A stretch of 64,000 nt of DNA from assembly GCF_009498275.1 (NCBI RefSeq), contig NZ_CP045643.1, forward strand, positions 3,720,001 through 3,784,000, given 5' to 3'. The notes beneath the pieces were generated by a model. The model saw only the letters and a list, made by a program, of their open reading frames with translations, did no database searches and was not told the origin of the DNA. This document shows positions 1 to 9,136 of the stretch, piece after piece. Source of the DNA: Streptomyces fagopyri (GTDB lineage Bacteria; Actinomycetota; Actinomycetes; Streptomycetales; Streptomycetaceae). Position numbers and translations under genes: made by a program. Each line of letters starts with the position of its first letter. The stretch's first letter is position 1.

Positions 1-540
1 GTTGTCGACGACGAGCCGGGCGCCCGCCTCACGCGCGATCTGCGCCACCGCGGTGATGTCGGTGATGCCGAGGAGGGGGTTGGAGGGTGTCTCGACCCAG
101 ATGGCCTTGGTCTTCGGGGTGAGGGCGGCCCGTACGGAGTCGGCGTCGCTGGTGTCGGCCACGGACCACTCCACGCCCCAGCGCGAGACGACCTTCGCGA
201 AGAGGCGGAAGGTGCCGCCGTAGGCGTCGTTGGGGATCACCACGTGGTCGCCGGGGCTCAGCAGCGTACGCAACAGGCAGTCCTCGGCCGCCAGTCCGGA
301 CGCGAACGCGAGGCCGCGGCGACCGCCCTCCAGGGCGGCGAGGTTCTCTTCCAGGGCGGTCCTGGTGGGGTTGGCGCTGCGGCTGTACTCGTAGCCGCCG
401 CGCAGCCCGCCGACGCCGTCCTGCTTGTAGGTCGAGACCTGGTAGATCGGCGGGACGACCGCGCCGGTCAGGGGATCCGCGGTGTTGCCCGCGTGGATCG
501 CGAGGGTCTCGAAGTGCTGACTGATGTGCCTGTCGCTCAT
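1..540 (-). CDS. metB: Cystathionine gamma-synthase/lyase, PLP enzyme (3' end outside window)
   Basis: Only the first 180 residues are inside the window; the gene starts at the ATG complementary to 538-540 and runs off the left edge. The N-terminus (HFETLAIHAGN), VPPIYQVSTY, YEYSRSANPT, the glycine-rich GGRRGLAFASG stretch and GDHVVIPNDAYGGT are diagnostic of the Cys/Met-metabolism PLP family; the YSR..NPT segment binds the cofactor phosphate of the partner subunit. The catalytic lysine lies beyond the edge. Family members join cysteine to an activated homoserine or cleave cystathionine, and the fragment cannot separate synthase from lyase; the synthase name follows usual Streptomyces annotation. 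It is divergent from the gene at 996 across a 455-bp G-rich gap containing a perfect 38-bp palindrome, and msrA nearby keeps a sulfur theme. Confidence 0.88.
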   Translation of the reverse strand, partial: MSDRHISQHFETLAIHAGNTADPLTGAVVPPIYQVSTYKQDGVGGLRGGYEYSRSANPTRTALEENLAALEGGRRGLAFASGLAAEDCLLRTLLSPGDHVVIPNDAYGGTFRLFAKVVSRWGVEWSVADTSDADSVRAALTPKTKAIWVETPSNPLLGITDITAVAQIAREAGARLVVDN

Positions 541-995
541 GGGTCCCGAGCGTAGTGCGCCCGCGGGGCTGGTGGCGGCCCACGGGCCCGGCCGGGGTGC
601 CGCGCGGCACCCCGGCCGGGCCTGCGTGGCCCCCCGGGGGCGGGGTGGGACCCCGGGGGCGGGGTGGGACCCGGGGGGGCGGGGCAGGGTTGGGCGAACG
701 GGCGGGTTCGTGTACGAGGCCGCGTGCGGGCCGATGGGGTTTCTGTACGAGTTCACCAGGGGCGGGCACGCGGGCCGGCGCGGGGCAGCGGGACGGTCCG
801 GCGCGGGGTGGGAACGCGGACCGGTGTGACGTGAGCACGCAGACCTGCGCGAGGGGGTGGGATGGGCCGGCGCGCCCGTGCGGGGCGGGGCGGTGGACCG
901 GCGCGGGATGGCCGGGCGGGTGTCCGCGGAACGGGACGCGGGCCCGCGTCCGACCGGGTTGGCCAATTGTCGGACCCGTCTGGTTCGCTTGAGGC
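541..995. other. 455-bp divergent intergenic region, G-rich
   Basis: No convincing gene. Besides the palindrome at 585-622 it carries dense runs of four or more G on the + strand at 633-700, including a repeated GGGGGCGGGGTGGGACCC unit, then GC-rich sequence up to the gene at 996. The promoters of both divergent genes must lie here. The only AT-containing patch is around 961-985, just before the 996 start. Confidence 0.6.
585..622. repeat. Perfect 38-bp palindrome upstream of metB
   Basis: Two 19-bp arms (585-603 and 604-622) are exact reverse complements with no spacer. The centre is 63 bp upstream of the metB ATG, so it would lie in the promoter or 5' leader. No gene ends into it, so a terminator for a neighbour is unlikely; an operator or leader hairpin is possible. 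Confidence 0.7.
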
Positions 996-2114
996 ATGCA
1001 AATTCTCTGGGTCCTGATGGCGCTGGCCCTGTTCAGCCTGGTCCTGCTGCCGGTTCTCAGGCGTCGGCGCGCCGGTATTCAGCTGGTCTCGCCCGGCGAC
1101 CCGGACGCCGCGGACCCGGCGAACTACGGATTCCTCCGGCAGGAGCAGCTGGACATCCGCATGCCGGGCCCGGACACGGATCTCCTCGACGTCCTGGACG
1201 TGGTGCAGCACACGCAGGACCACCATGCCGCCGCGCAGCTCCTGGCCGGCACCGAGACGGCGGGCGAGACCCGCTGGCAGCGGGTGCAGGCCTTCGCGGG
1301 CGCCGCGTCACTGGAGCTCCAGCAGCGCCCCGGCGGGGTCAGCGAGACTCCGGGCGGGCAGTGGCTTCGCGTGTGGCGGGCCGAGGCGCCCAAGGACGCG
1401 GGCGGCGCGGCGGTGCACGCGGAATTCCTGGTGCAGCAGGCGTGGCGGACGTCGACGCCGGGGACGGACGAGTTCCGGATCATCATGGAGGAGGCGAGGT
1501 CGGCCTGCGGCGAGGCGGCGCTGCTGTCCCCCGGTGACCCGATCCCGTACATCGTCGAGCTGTCGGTGGCCCGCGGTCTCGCCTATCCCCAGGCGGAGTT
1601 CGAGAAGCTGTGGCTGAAGATCCTGGACCGCGCGCCCTCCCACATGGGAGCGCACCTGGCGGCCCTCCACTACTGGTGCGAGAAGTGGCACGGCTCGCGT
1701 GACATGGCGTACTCGTTCGCGGAGGCCGCCGCCGCGCGCGCCCCGCGAGGATCCCTGCTCGCGGCCATGCCCCTCTTCGCGGTCTTCGAGCACCTCCCCG
1801 AGGTGAACCTGGTCCGCAGCTTCTACCAGAGCGAGGTCGTCACGAAGGCGGTCCACGGCGCGCTCTTCGCGGTGCACGCGGCCCGCCCGGACGACCCGAT
1901 GCTGGCGCACGTCCGCCACCTCCTGGTGTTCTTCCTGGTCTGCGGCGAGCGGTGGGCGGAGGCGATGAACCAGTTGGTGCACGTCGACGGCCACGTCGGC
2001 GCCCTCCCCTGGACCCTCACCGCCGACCCTGCGGCGGACTACGCGGTGTACCGCGCGCTGGCGGTGGCCGGGTACGAGGCGAACGGAGGCACTCCGGCGT
2101 CCCTCCCCCGCTGA
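996..2114 (+). CDS. Conserved membrane-anchored hypothetical protein, 372 aa
   Basis: I do not recognise a named family. Residues 3-20 form one hydrophobic helix ([17 protein letters not shown]) followed by RRRR, so the protein is probably N-terminally anchored with a cytoplasmic C-terminal body. The body is rich in Ala, Glu and Trp helices resembling superhelical (TPR-like) repeats, for example around residues 170-300, but no repeat is clear enough to name. The ATG at 996 has only a GAGG one base away, so translation may be leaderless or use a weak site. It lies between metB (divergent) and msrA (same strand, 109 bp downstream), a neighbourhood I remember from other streptomycetes; a role linked to methionine is not shown by the sequence. 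Confidence 0.7.
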   Translation: MQILWVLMALALFSLVLLPVLRRRRAGIQLVSPGDPDAADPANYGFLRQEQLDIRMPGPDTDLLDVLDVVQHTQDHHAAAQLLAGTETAGETRWQRVQAFAGAASLELQQRPGGVSETPGGQWLRVWRAEAPKDAGGAAVHAEFLVQQAWRTSTPGTDEFRIIMEEARSACGEAALLSPGDPIPYIVELSVARGLAYPQAEFEKLWLKILDRAPSHMGAHLAALHYWCEKWHGSRDMAYSFAEAAAARAPRGSLLAAMPLFAVFEHLPEVNLVRSFYQSEVVTKAVHGALFAVHAARPDDPMLAHVRHLLVFFLVCGERWAEAMNQLVHVDGHVGALPWTLTADPAADYAVYRALAVAGYEANGGTPASLPR

Positions 2115-2223
2115 GGCGAGGCGCCGCGCGCGTGCCGGGAGCCCCGACCGGAATGCCGGCCGGGGCTCCCGCGTTGTAGGCCGCGCCCCCCGGCCCCGTG
2201 CCCCGCGACCCCGTGGAGACCGC

Positions 2224-2898
2224 ATGTTCCTGTACAGCCGTACCCCGCAGCTCCCGACCGCCGAGCAGGCCCTGTCCGGCAGGTCCGAGCCGATCTTCAC
2301 GGTCCCCGACCGGCACACGGTCCTCGGCACCACCCTCCTCGGCCCCTATCCCGAGGGCCTGGAGGTCGCCGACTTCGGCCTGGGCTGTTTCTGGGGCGCT
2401 GAACGGAAGTTCTGGCAGCTGCCGAAGGGGGTGTACACGACCCTCGTCGGCTATCAGGGCGGCTTCACCGAGAACCCCACCTACGAGGAGGTCTGCTCGG
2501 GCCTGACCGGCCACACGGAGGTCGTCCGCGTGGTCCACGACCCGGCCGAGATCTCGTACGAGGAGCTGCTGAAGGTCTTCTGGGAGTCCCACAACCCGAC
2601 CCAGGGTTTCCGCCAGGGCAACGACTCCGGCACGCAGTACCGCTCCGCCGTCCACACCCACACCCCCGCCCAGGCAGCCGCCGCGACCGCCTCCCGCGAG
2701 GCCTACCAGAAGGTCCTCACGGGCTCGGGCCACGGCACGATCACCACGGAACTCCTCCCGGCGGAGGGCCGCCCCTTCTATCCGGCGGAGGCGTATCACC
2801 AGCAGTACCTCTCGGGCAGCAAAAACCCGGACGGGTACTGCGGCTTGGACGGGACGGGGGTGTCCTGCCCGATCGGTGTGGCCAGGGTGGATGGCTGA
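2224..2898 (+). CDS. msrA: Peptide-methionine (S)-S-oxide reductase MsrA
   Basis: MsrA reduces the S-epimer of methionine sulfoxide in proteins and free methionine using thioredoxin. The family signature GLGCFWGAE places the catalytic cysteine near residue 56; other conserved blocks are [52 protein letters not shown] and the C-terminal [17 protein letters not shown], whose Cys is a likely resolving residue. At 224 residues it has the normal length with the N-terminal extension common in actinobacteria. The ATG at 2224 follows GTGGAGACCGC (SD GGAG). It follows the membrane protein gene by 109 bp. Function is confident; redundancy with other Msr genes is unknown. Confidence 0.95.
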   Translation: MFLYSRTPQLPTAEQALSGRSEPIFTVPDRHTVLGTTLLGPYPEGLEVADFGLGCFWGAERKFWQLPKGVYTTLVGYQGGFTENPTYEEVCSGLTGHTEVVRVVHDPAEISYEELLKVFWESHNPTQGFRQGNDSGTQYRSAVHTHTPAQAAAATASREAYQKVLTGSGHGTITTELLPAEGRPFYPAEAYHQQYLSGSKNPDGYCGLDGTGVSCPIGVARVDG

Positions 2899-3375
2899 GC
2901 CGCTGTCGCCGGAAGCCGCGGCGACCCTGCGGGCGCTGCTGGCCTGCTCGGACCCGGTGAGCCACGCCCCGCCGGCTCAGATTCCCCACACGCGGCGCCG
3001 GAGTCGCTGCTGTGCGGTCCACCTCCAGATCGACCGTTGCACAGCCTCAGCCGCACCGGCGCACCACGGTGTGTGGGTCGACGGCAGACGGGATGGGGGC
3101 CGGGAAAAGTGGTGGGCCGATGAAGCGGAGGGCAAGTAAGCGGCCGCAAGCCTGACGCGCGGACGAAACGCAGAGGATCCAATCAAGAGTAGATCGTGCG
3201 CCGGCGACGACCCGGCGGCCTTCCGTCGGAGCCCATGGTGGGACGCCGATCGATTCCCGTGGTTCCCCGTGCGACCTGGCACGTGTCCGGCACGGCCCCT
3301 TCACGCGCGGAACGGGAGGTCGCGAACGGAGACCTCGGGGAGGAACATCGGAGTGACGTAGGCAAGGTGGTGTAT
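2899..3375. other. 477-bp intergenic region, no gene seen
   Basis: Short open frames on both strands have no family-like sequence and poor codon bias. It is less GC-rich than its neighbours (for example 3055-3195) and should contain the promoter of the PP2C-type sensor gene at 3376. No strong hairpin was found. Confidence 0.5.
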
Positions 3376-5811
3376 ATGGGGACGCCGTCGGTGCATTTCA
3401 GCGAGAGTCCTGAGGATCCGTTCGCCATCGGGCGTGGCGCCTCGGCTGCGCTCGACGGTCAGGGCACCGTGGTCGGCTGGAGCGCACGCGCTCAGGAGTT
3501 GCTGGGCTATCCGGCCAAGGAAGTGATCGGACGGGCGTGGCAGGACCTCCTCGTCGACGCCCGTGACCTGCCCGTCGCGCGATCCGTCGTCGTGGACGCC
3601 ATGCGGACGGGCGGCTGGTTCGGGGTCCTGCCCATCCGGCACCGTGACGGACGCCGGGTGGAGATGGGTTTCCGCGCCCGCGCGATCACCCGGGACGGGG
3701 ACCGTCAGGAGTGGATTCTGGTCGGGGCCCCCGCCGCGGAGGTCAGCGCCTGGCAGCGGGACCGCGCGCTGCTGGACGGCCTGTACCGCCGGTCCCCCAT
3801 CGGTCTGGTCACTTACGGTCCGGACAGGAAGGTGATCCGGGTCAACCGCGCGGTCGCGAAGGCGAGCGGCGTCCCGGCCGAGGCGCCGGTGGGCCGTCGC
3901 CCCCGCGAATTCATGGTCGACGAGGACGCGGGTCCGGCCGAGGAACGGGTACGGCACGTGCTGGAGACCGGCGAGCCGCTGATCTTCACGGAGCAGTCCG
4001 CCCGGGCACGCCACGATCCGGGCCGGGAGCGGATCGTGTCCGTCTCGGCGTTCCGGATGGAGGATTCCTCGGGCCGGGTACTCGGTGTGGCCGAGACGAT
4101 CGAGGACGTGACCGCCCGCCACCGGGGCCGCCGCAGGCTCGCCCTGCTGAACGAGGCGAGCGCCCGGATCGGAACCTCCCTGGACGTGACTCAGACCGCT
4201 CGGGAACTGGCCGAGGTGGCCGTCGACGGCCTGGCCGACTACTGCTCGGTGGACCTCCTCAAGCCGGTCACACAGGGTGACGAGCTGGGATGGGACACGT
4301 CGGGTCAGCTGCTCCGGGCCGCCCTCTCACCCCCGGAACACCGCGTCCCGTTCCAGGAGGGCGAGGTAGTCCCGCTGCTTCCGGGATCACCCCAGGCACG
4401 GTGCCTGTCCGAGCGTCGGCCCGTTCTCGAAGGCCTGCTGCGCCTCCGCCCCGAGTGGTACGCCATGGACCGGCGGCGGCTCGAGATCGCCCTGGGGCTC
4501 GGAGTTCATTCGCTGATCGCGGTGCCCCTGGTCGCACGTGGTCTGGTCCTGGGCGTGGTGAGTCTGTGGCGATCGCGCCATTCGGAGCCTTTCGAGGAGG
4601 ACGACGCCGCCGTGGCCCAGGAGCTCTCCTCGCGCGCGGCCGTCTGCATCGACAACGCGCGCCGCTTCACCGAGCAGCAGAACGCCGCCCTGACGCTGCA
4701 GCGCAGCCTGCTGCCGAGCGCGGCGTCCGACCTGCCGGCCGTCGAGGTGGCCTGCCGGTACCTCCCGGCGAGCGGTGAACCGGGCATCGGCGGTGACTGG
4801 TTCGACGTGATCCCGTTGTCAGGAAACCGGGTCGCCCTCGTCGTGGGGGACGTGGTCGGCCACGGGATCCACGCCGCGGCCTCGATGGGCCGCCTGCGCG
4901 CCGCCGTACGCACCCTGGCCAGCCTCGACCTGGAACCGGACGAGGTGGTGGCACGCCTGGACGATCTGGTCAGTCTGCTGGCCGGCGAGCTGGAGGCGAA
5001 CACCGACGGCAACGGGTCGGCGATCGAGCAGATGATCGGAGCCACCTGTGTCTACGCGGTCTACGATCCGGTCTCCCGGCACTGCTCCCTGGCACGCGCC
5101 GGCCACCCGGCACCGGTGGTGACCACGCCGGACGGCCAGGTGACCGTACTCGACCTGCCCGCGGGCCCGCCGCTCGGGCTGGGTGGACTGCCGTTCGAGA
5201 CGTACGACCTCGACCTCCCCGAGGGGAGCCTGCTCACGCTCTACACCAACGGTCTTCTGGAGGCGCGCAACGGCGACATCGACGCCGCGCTGGACCATCT
5301 GCACGAGTGTCTCGCCCACTCCGCCGATCCCCTGGACAGCACCTGCCACGCCGTGGTCGAGGCGCTGCTGCCCAAGGAGCACCTCCCCACCGACGACATC
5401 GCGCTGCTGATCGCCCGTACCCGGGTGCTGCCCCCGGAGAACGTCGCCTCGTGGCAGCTGCCCCTGGAAGCGACCGCCGCTGCCCGTGCCAGGCAGCTGA
5501 CCACGGCCAAACTGACCGAATGGGGACTTCCGGAACTGGCCTTCACCACCGAACTGGTCGCCAGCGAGCTCGTCACCAACGCCTACCGGTACGCGGCCGG
5601 CCCCGTCACCCTGCGCCTCATCCGTACGCATTGCCTGCTCTGTGAGGTGTCCGACACCAGCCACACATCCCCTCACCTGCGACGGGCCCTCAGCACGGAC
5701 GAGGGCGGCCGCGGGCTCTTCCTGGTCGCCCAGCTCACGGAGCGGTGGGGCACCCGTTACACCCACGACGGCAAGACCGTCTGGACGGAGCAGCATCTGC
5801 CGCACGCATGA
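3376..5811 (+). CDS. PAS-PAS-GAF sensor with SpoIIE-type PP2C phosphatase and anti-sigma HATPase domains
   Basis: An 811-residue soluble signalling protein. Two PAS domains (about 20-115 and 130-245) precede a GAF domain (about 255-420), an RsbU/SpoIIE-like PP2C phosphatase (about 440-680; GGDWFDV near 473, GDVVGHG at 492, DDIALL at 674) and a C-terminal RsbW-like HATPase (N-box ELVTNAYRYA near 732, G-box GGRGLFLVAQL). Such proteins dephosphorylate anti-anti-sigma factors and can bind or phosphorylate them, so kinase and phosphatase sit in one chain. I start at ATG 3376 because AAGGTGG lies five bases upstream; the frame stays open 180 bases further to a GTG at 3196. The usual YTDG of the phosphatase reads YTNG (Asn 625), which may weaken metal binding. 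No sigma or STAS gene is adjacent. Confidence 0.88.
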   Translation: MGTPSVHFSESPEDPFAIGRGASAALDGQGTVVGWSARAQELLGYPAKEVIGRAWQDLLVDARDLPVARSVVVDAMRTGGWFGVLPIRHRDGRRVEMGFRARAITRDGDRQEWILVGAPAAEVSAWQRDRALLDGLYRRSPIGLVTYGPDRKVIRVNRAVAKASGVPAEAPVGRRPREFMVDEDAGPAEERVRHVLETGEPLIFTEQSARARHDPGRERIVSVSAFRMEDSSGRVLGVAETIEDVTARHRGRRRLALLNEASARIGTSLDVTQTARELAEVAVDGLADYCSVDLLKPVTQGDELGWDTSGQLLRAALSPPEHRVPFQEGEVVPLLPGSPQARCLSERRPVLEGLLRLRPEWYAMDRRRLEIALGLGVHSLIAVPLVARGLVLGVVSLWRSRHSEPFEEDDAAVAQELSSRAAVCIDNARRFTEQQNAALTLQRSLLPSAASDLPAVEVACRYLPASGEPGIGGDWFDVIPLSGNRVALVVGDVVGHGIHAAASMGRLRAAVRTLASLDLEPDEVVARLDDLVSLLAGELEANTDGNGSAIEQMIGATCVYAVYDPVSRHCSLARAGHPAPVVTTPDGQVTVLDLPAGPPLGLGGLPFETYDLDLPEGSLLTLYTNGLLEARNGDIDAALDHLHECLAHSADPLDSTCHAVVEALLPKEHLPTDDIALLIARTRVLPPENVASWQLPLEATAAARARQLTTAKLTEWGLPELAFTTELVASELVTNAYRYAAGPVTLRLIRTHCLLCEVSDTSHTSPHLRRALSTDEGGRGLFLVAQLTERWGTRYTHDGKTVWTEQHLPHA

Positions 5812-6193
5812 CCCGCGACGAGGACGTGTCCGCGCGCCCCCGGCCGAGTGCTGACGCGACGCCGGCAGCGGTACGCATCGACCGCGGCACCGCACACGCT
5901 GTGCCGACGGGTGACATGAGCAAAAGGGTCGCCGAACCGATGGGCGACGGGGCAGAGGGCCGTGGCAGGATCGGGTCCGGCTCCGCCGGGTCGATCTGGT
6001 TCCGTGTCGACCGCTCGACGGGCAAAGCGGCGGAGAAGCGGGTCACCGGGAGATCCGGCGGCAGGACCACCGGCCAGGCCCCGCCCGGACCGAACCTTCG
6101 CGTCTTTCCGTCCGCGCTCCGCACGGGGTGGATGCCGGCGCCGCTCCCGAGCCGCCCGGCAACAGGCTCTCGCTCAAGGGGAAGCGGCTGTGG
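5812..6193. other. 382-bp convergent intergenic region
   Basis: It separates the PP2C gene from the convergent VOC gene. Open frames here are GC-driven and unconvincing. No clean terminator hairpin was recognised. Confidence 0.45.
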
Positions 6194-6577
6194 TCACAGA
6201 GGCCGGAGCCGGGTGTGCAGGAGGCAGAATTCGTTGCCTTCCGGGTCGGCCAGGACGTGCCAGCTCTCCGTGCCGGTCTGGCCGATGTCGACGGGCGTGG
6301 CGCCGAGAGCGAGCAGCCGCTCCAGTTCGGCGTCCTGGTCGCGGTCGGTGGCGTTGACGTCGATGTGCAGTCGGAGCTTCCCGGTCCGCGGCTCGCTGCT
6401 GGGACTGAGGACGAGGGTGGGCCGCGGGCCGCCGAAGCCGGCGTCGGGCGGCCCGATCTCGATGCTTCCGTCGTCCTCCCGGCCGAGTTCGACGTAGCCG
6501 AGGACCTCGCTCCAGAACGCGGCGAGCCGGTCGGGATCGGCGACGTCGATGACCAGTTCGCTGATACGGCATGCCAT
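6194..6577 (-). CDS. VOC (glyoxalase-like) domain protein, 127 aa
   Basis: A single vicinal-oxygen-chelate module: an N-terminal half (ISELVIDVADPDRLAAFWSE, GYVELGRE) and a C-terminal half (LRLHIDVNATDRDQDAELER, WHVLADPEGNEFCLLH) giving two beta-alpha-beta-beta-beta repeats. The terminal DPEGNEFCL is typical of the family. Members include glyoxalases, dioxygenases and antibiotic-binding resistance proteins, and the substrate cannot be told. The ATG complementary to 6575-6577 gives a full-length domain of normal size. It is monocistronic, divergent from the serine hydrolase at 6940. Confidence 0.85.
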   Translation of the reverse strand: MACRISELVIDVADPDRLAAFWSEVLGYVELGREDDGSIEIGPPDAGFGGPRPTLVLSPSSEPRTGKLRLHIDVNATDRDQDAELERLLALGATPVDIGQTGTESWHVLADPEGNEFCLLHTRLRPL

Positions 6578-6939
6578 GCCCGTCAGTGTACGTAGACGGC
6601 ACGAGCCGAGAGCCGGTCACGCGCGCGGTAGGACCGGCCGCGGGGCGTATCAGCGGAGCCCCGTCCGGCTCACCGTCAGCCCGGAGTTGCCTCAAGTAGG
6701 CTCCGATCACTTCTAGTTGGCGCGCGGCGGTCGACGTACCGGACGTACGTCCTCGCCGACGGCCTCACGGGCGGGACCGGGGGCGAGCCGCGCTCCGTAC
6801 GCGAAGGTCACGGTCGCGGGTGCGTGCGCAGGCTGCTGCCACTGCCTCCGTACGGTCTCGGGCCTGGAGCGCGCGACCGCGGGACCGCTGCCCGGGAATT
6901 CGGTTGCCCCGCGCGGCCGTCGCGGGCTAGAAACCAGGC
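6578..6939. other. 362-bp divergent promoter region
   Basis: No gene supported. It must hold promoters for the VOC protein and the serine hydrolase. A duplicated GACGTAC core occurs near 6731-6751 (GACGTACCGGACGTACGTC); its significance is unknown. Confidence 0.45.
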
Positions 6940-8046
6940 ATGGCCGACATCCAGGGCTCCTACGACGACCTGTTCACCGCCGTGCCCCGCGCGCTGTCCG
7001 CGCTGCTGGACGAGGGGGACGCCGGCGGCTCGGTGGCCGTCTTCGTGGACGGCGAACCGGTGGTGGACGTCTGGGGCGGTTTCGCCGACGCGGACCGCGC
7101 GAACCCGTGGCAGCGGGACACGATCACCAACGTCTGGTCCGTCACCAAGACGATGACGGCGCTGTGCGCGCTGATCCTCGTCGACCGCGGTGAACTCGAC
7201 CTGGACGCGCCGGTCGGCCGGTACTGGCCCGAGTTCGCCGGGGCGGGCAAGGAGAAGGTGCTGGTACGGCATGTGCTCGCGCACACCGCGGGTCTGCCCG
7301 ACTGGGACGGGCCGGTCGAGGAGCTCTACGACTGGCCGGCCGCCACGGCACGGCTGGCCGCGCGGACTCCGCAGTGGGAGCCCGGAAGCGCGGCCGGGTA
7401 CCACTCCCTCACCCAGGGGTTCCTCGTGGGCGAGGTCGTACGCCGGATCACCGGCCGCGGCCCGGGCGAGTTCTTCGCCGAGGAGGTGGCCGGACCGCTG
7501 CGCGCGGACTTCCACATCGGGCTGTCCGCCGAGCACGACCACCGGATGGCGCCCGCGATCCCGCCGGCCTCACACGACGAGGACTACGTCGCGGCGGCCG
7601 CCGACAGCGGGGCGCCTCCGACCGCCGGCACCCGTATGCGGGTCCGTGACGGCAACAGCGTGGCCTGGCGTCGCGCCGAGATCCCCGCCGCGAACGGAGT
7701 CGGCAACGCCCGCTCGGTCGGCCTCGTCCAGTCGGTGATGGCCTGCGGCGGAGCCGTGCGGGGGATGCGACTGCTGTCGCGGGCGGGCTGTGACCGTGCG
7801 AGGCAGGAGCAGTTCAGCGGCAAGGACCGCGTCCTGGGCATGCCGATCCGCTGGGGCCTGGGCTACGGGCTGTTCGACAACACCTTCGGCTGGGGCGGCT
7901 GGGGCGGTTCATTGGTCGTGATCGATCCCGAAGCACGTATGACGGTGGCCTACGTGACGAACCAGATGCGCGAGCCCGCGGACGACACCCGGGGGCTGGA
8001 GATGGTGATGGCCGCCTACGAGGGACTCCAGGGGCTGCGGACCTGA
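6940..8046 (+). CDS. Serine hydrolase, beta-lactamase/EstB-like (class C fold), 368 aa
   Basis: Penicillin-binding-protein/beta-lactamase fold. The SxxK motif is S67-V-T-K70 in NVWSVTKTM, the second-motif tyrosine is Y153 in GYHS, and a C-terminal glycine-tryptophan motif (GWGGWGG) occupies the KTG position. Related proteins are esterases, D-aminopeptidases or carboxypeptidases rather than true beta-lactamases. There is no signal peptide, so it is cytoplasmic. The ATG at 6940 follows the weak site GAAACCAGGC. It stands alone, with a perfect hairpin 8 bases after the stop. Substrate unknown. Confidence 0.85.
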   Translation: MADIQGSYDDLFTAVPRALSALLDEGDAGGSVAVFVDGEPVVDVWGGFADADRANPWQRDTITNVWSVTKTMTALCALILVDRGELDLDAPVGRYWPEFAGAGKEKVLVRHVLAHTAGLPDWDGPVEELYDWPAATARLAARTPQWEPGSAAGYHSLTQGFLVGEVVRRITGRGPGEFFAEEVAGPLRADFHIGLSAEHDHRMAPAIPPASHDEDYVAAAADSGAPPTAGTRMRVRDGNSVAWRRAEIPAANGVGNARSVGLVQSVMACGGAVRGMRLLSRAGCDRARQEQFSGKDRVLGMPIRWGLGYGLFDNTFGWGGWGGSLVVIDPEARMTVAYVTNQMREPADDTRGLEMVMAAYEGLQGLRT

Positions 8047-8054
8047 TCCGACGG

Positions 8055-8084
8055 GCCGACGCGTCGACAGGTCGACGCGTCGGC
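8055..8084 (+). terminator. Perfect hairpin after the serine hydrolase
   Basis: Two 14-bp arms (8055-8068, 8071-8084) with a 2-base loop form an exact inverted repeat. There is no T-run, as is common for Streptomyces terminators. It lies between convergent genes and could serve both. Confidence 0.6.
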
Positions 8085-8224
8085 AGCACGGGCTCAGCGG
8101 GATGAGGACGGGGGCCGAGCCGGGGGACCGCGGGTCGGGGGTCCGGGGTCGGGGCGGGCGGTTTGTTCGGGCCGGAACGGTGCGGCATGGGACGCGGGTG
8201 CGGATCGCGTTCGAGATGAGGCCG

Positions 8225-9124
8225 CTACGTCGGGAACAGCCATTCCAGCGCGGCGAGGCTCTTGTCGACGTACTTGCCCTGTCCCGTCTCGATGCCGTGT
8301 GCCAGGTCCTCGAAGACACTGCACCTGGCGTAGAACACGGCGCGCTCGCTGAGAGCCGCGAGGCCGTCGGTGTCGGTTCGACAGCCGCTGAGGGCGGCGC
8401 GGACGGCGGCAGGGCCGAGGTCGCGGAGGAGCAGCCCGAAGTCATGGGCCGGATCGACGACGGCCGCGTCGCTCCAGTCGATGATGCCGGTCACCGTCCA
8501 GGTGGCCGGGTCGATCAGAACGTGCTCGATCCCCAGATCGTTGTGGGAGAACGCCGGGGTGCATCCGCCGTGCGGTGGTGCGGCGCCCAGGAACGCCTCG
8601 ACGGGTCCGCGGTGCGCCACCGGTACCCGCCCGGCTACCGTCGCGTAGTTCTCCGTGGCCACGTGTCGCCACTCGGCCGGCGGCTGGTGGTCCGCTTCCA
8701 CCAGACCGGCCAGCCGATCGACCGGAACGGCATGCAGCGCGGCGAGCAGCTCACCGAGCGTGGCGGCGATCGACGTGCCGTGCGCCGATCGCCGGTGCCG
8801 GGGCATGTCCAACAGGGGCGTGCCGGGGAGCTTGCGGTAGGCCAGGCATCCCTGCTCCGCGACCGTGAACGCCGGTTCGGGGACGGGCAGGGGCGAGATG
8901 TCGGCGACGGCGGCGAGCACCCGGGCCTCGTGGCTCACCAGGGCGGTCCGCCGTGCCAGGTCGGGTTCCTTGCTGAAGCGCACGATCAGCTCACCGTTGA
9001 CCTCGTACGCCAGATTGTCCAGTCCCTCGCCGAGCGGCGCGACGGACTCGATCCAATAGTCGGGCATGTGCGCGACCACGACGCTGCGGACGTCTGCGAC
9101 GCGGTCACGGCTGCGACTGGTCAT
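8225..9124 (-). CDS. Aminoglycoside-phosphotransferase-family kinase, 299 aa
   Basis: APH/choline-kinase fold. The N-lobe has LGEGLDNLAYEVNGELIVRF and ALVSHEARVLAAV; the catalytic loop is HNDLGIEHVLID, where the last Asn of the Brenner motif is His as in the HNDLG-x-EH subgroup, and the metal-binding motif is IDWSDA. Such proteins phosphorylate small molecules (aminoglycosides, macrolides, sugars or amines); sequence alone does not show the substrate and resistance should not be assumed. The ATG is complementary to 9122-9124. A small reading frame lies just upstream on the same strand. Confidence 0.8.
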   Translation of the reverse strand: MTSRSRDRVADVRSVVVAHMPDYWIESVAPLGEGLDNLAYEVNGELIVRFSKEPDLARRTALVSHEARVLAAVADISPLPVPEPAFTVAEQGCLAYRKLPGTPLLDMPRHRRSAHGTSIAATLGELLAALHAVPVDRLAGLVEADHQPPAEWRHVATENYATVAGRVPVAHRGPVEAFLGAAPPHGGCTPAFSHNDLGIEHVLIDPATWTVTGIIDWSDAAVVDPAHDFGLLLRDLGPAAVRAALSGCRTDTDGLAALSERAVFYARCSVFEDLAHGIETGQGKYVDKSLAALEWLFPT

Positions 9125-9136
9125 CTGCCGACCGTA

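Noticed and set aside
6940..8046. True beta-lactamase resistance gene
   Set aside because: It lacks a signal peptide and the typical KTG; it fits cytoplasmic EstB-like esterases better.
8225..9124. Aminoglycoside resistance determinant
   Set aside because: The kinase fold is clear, but the HNDLG-x-EH subgroup is broad and no resistance context exists.
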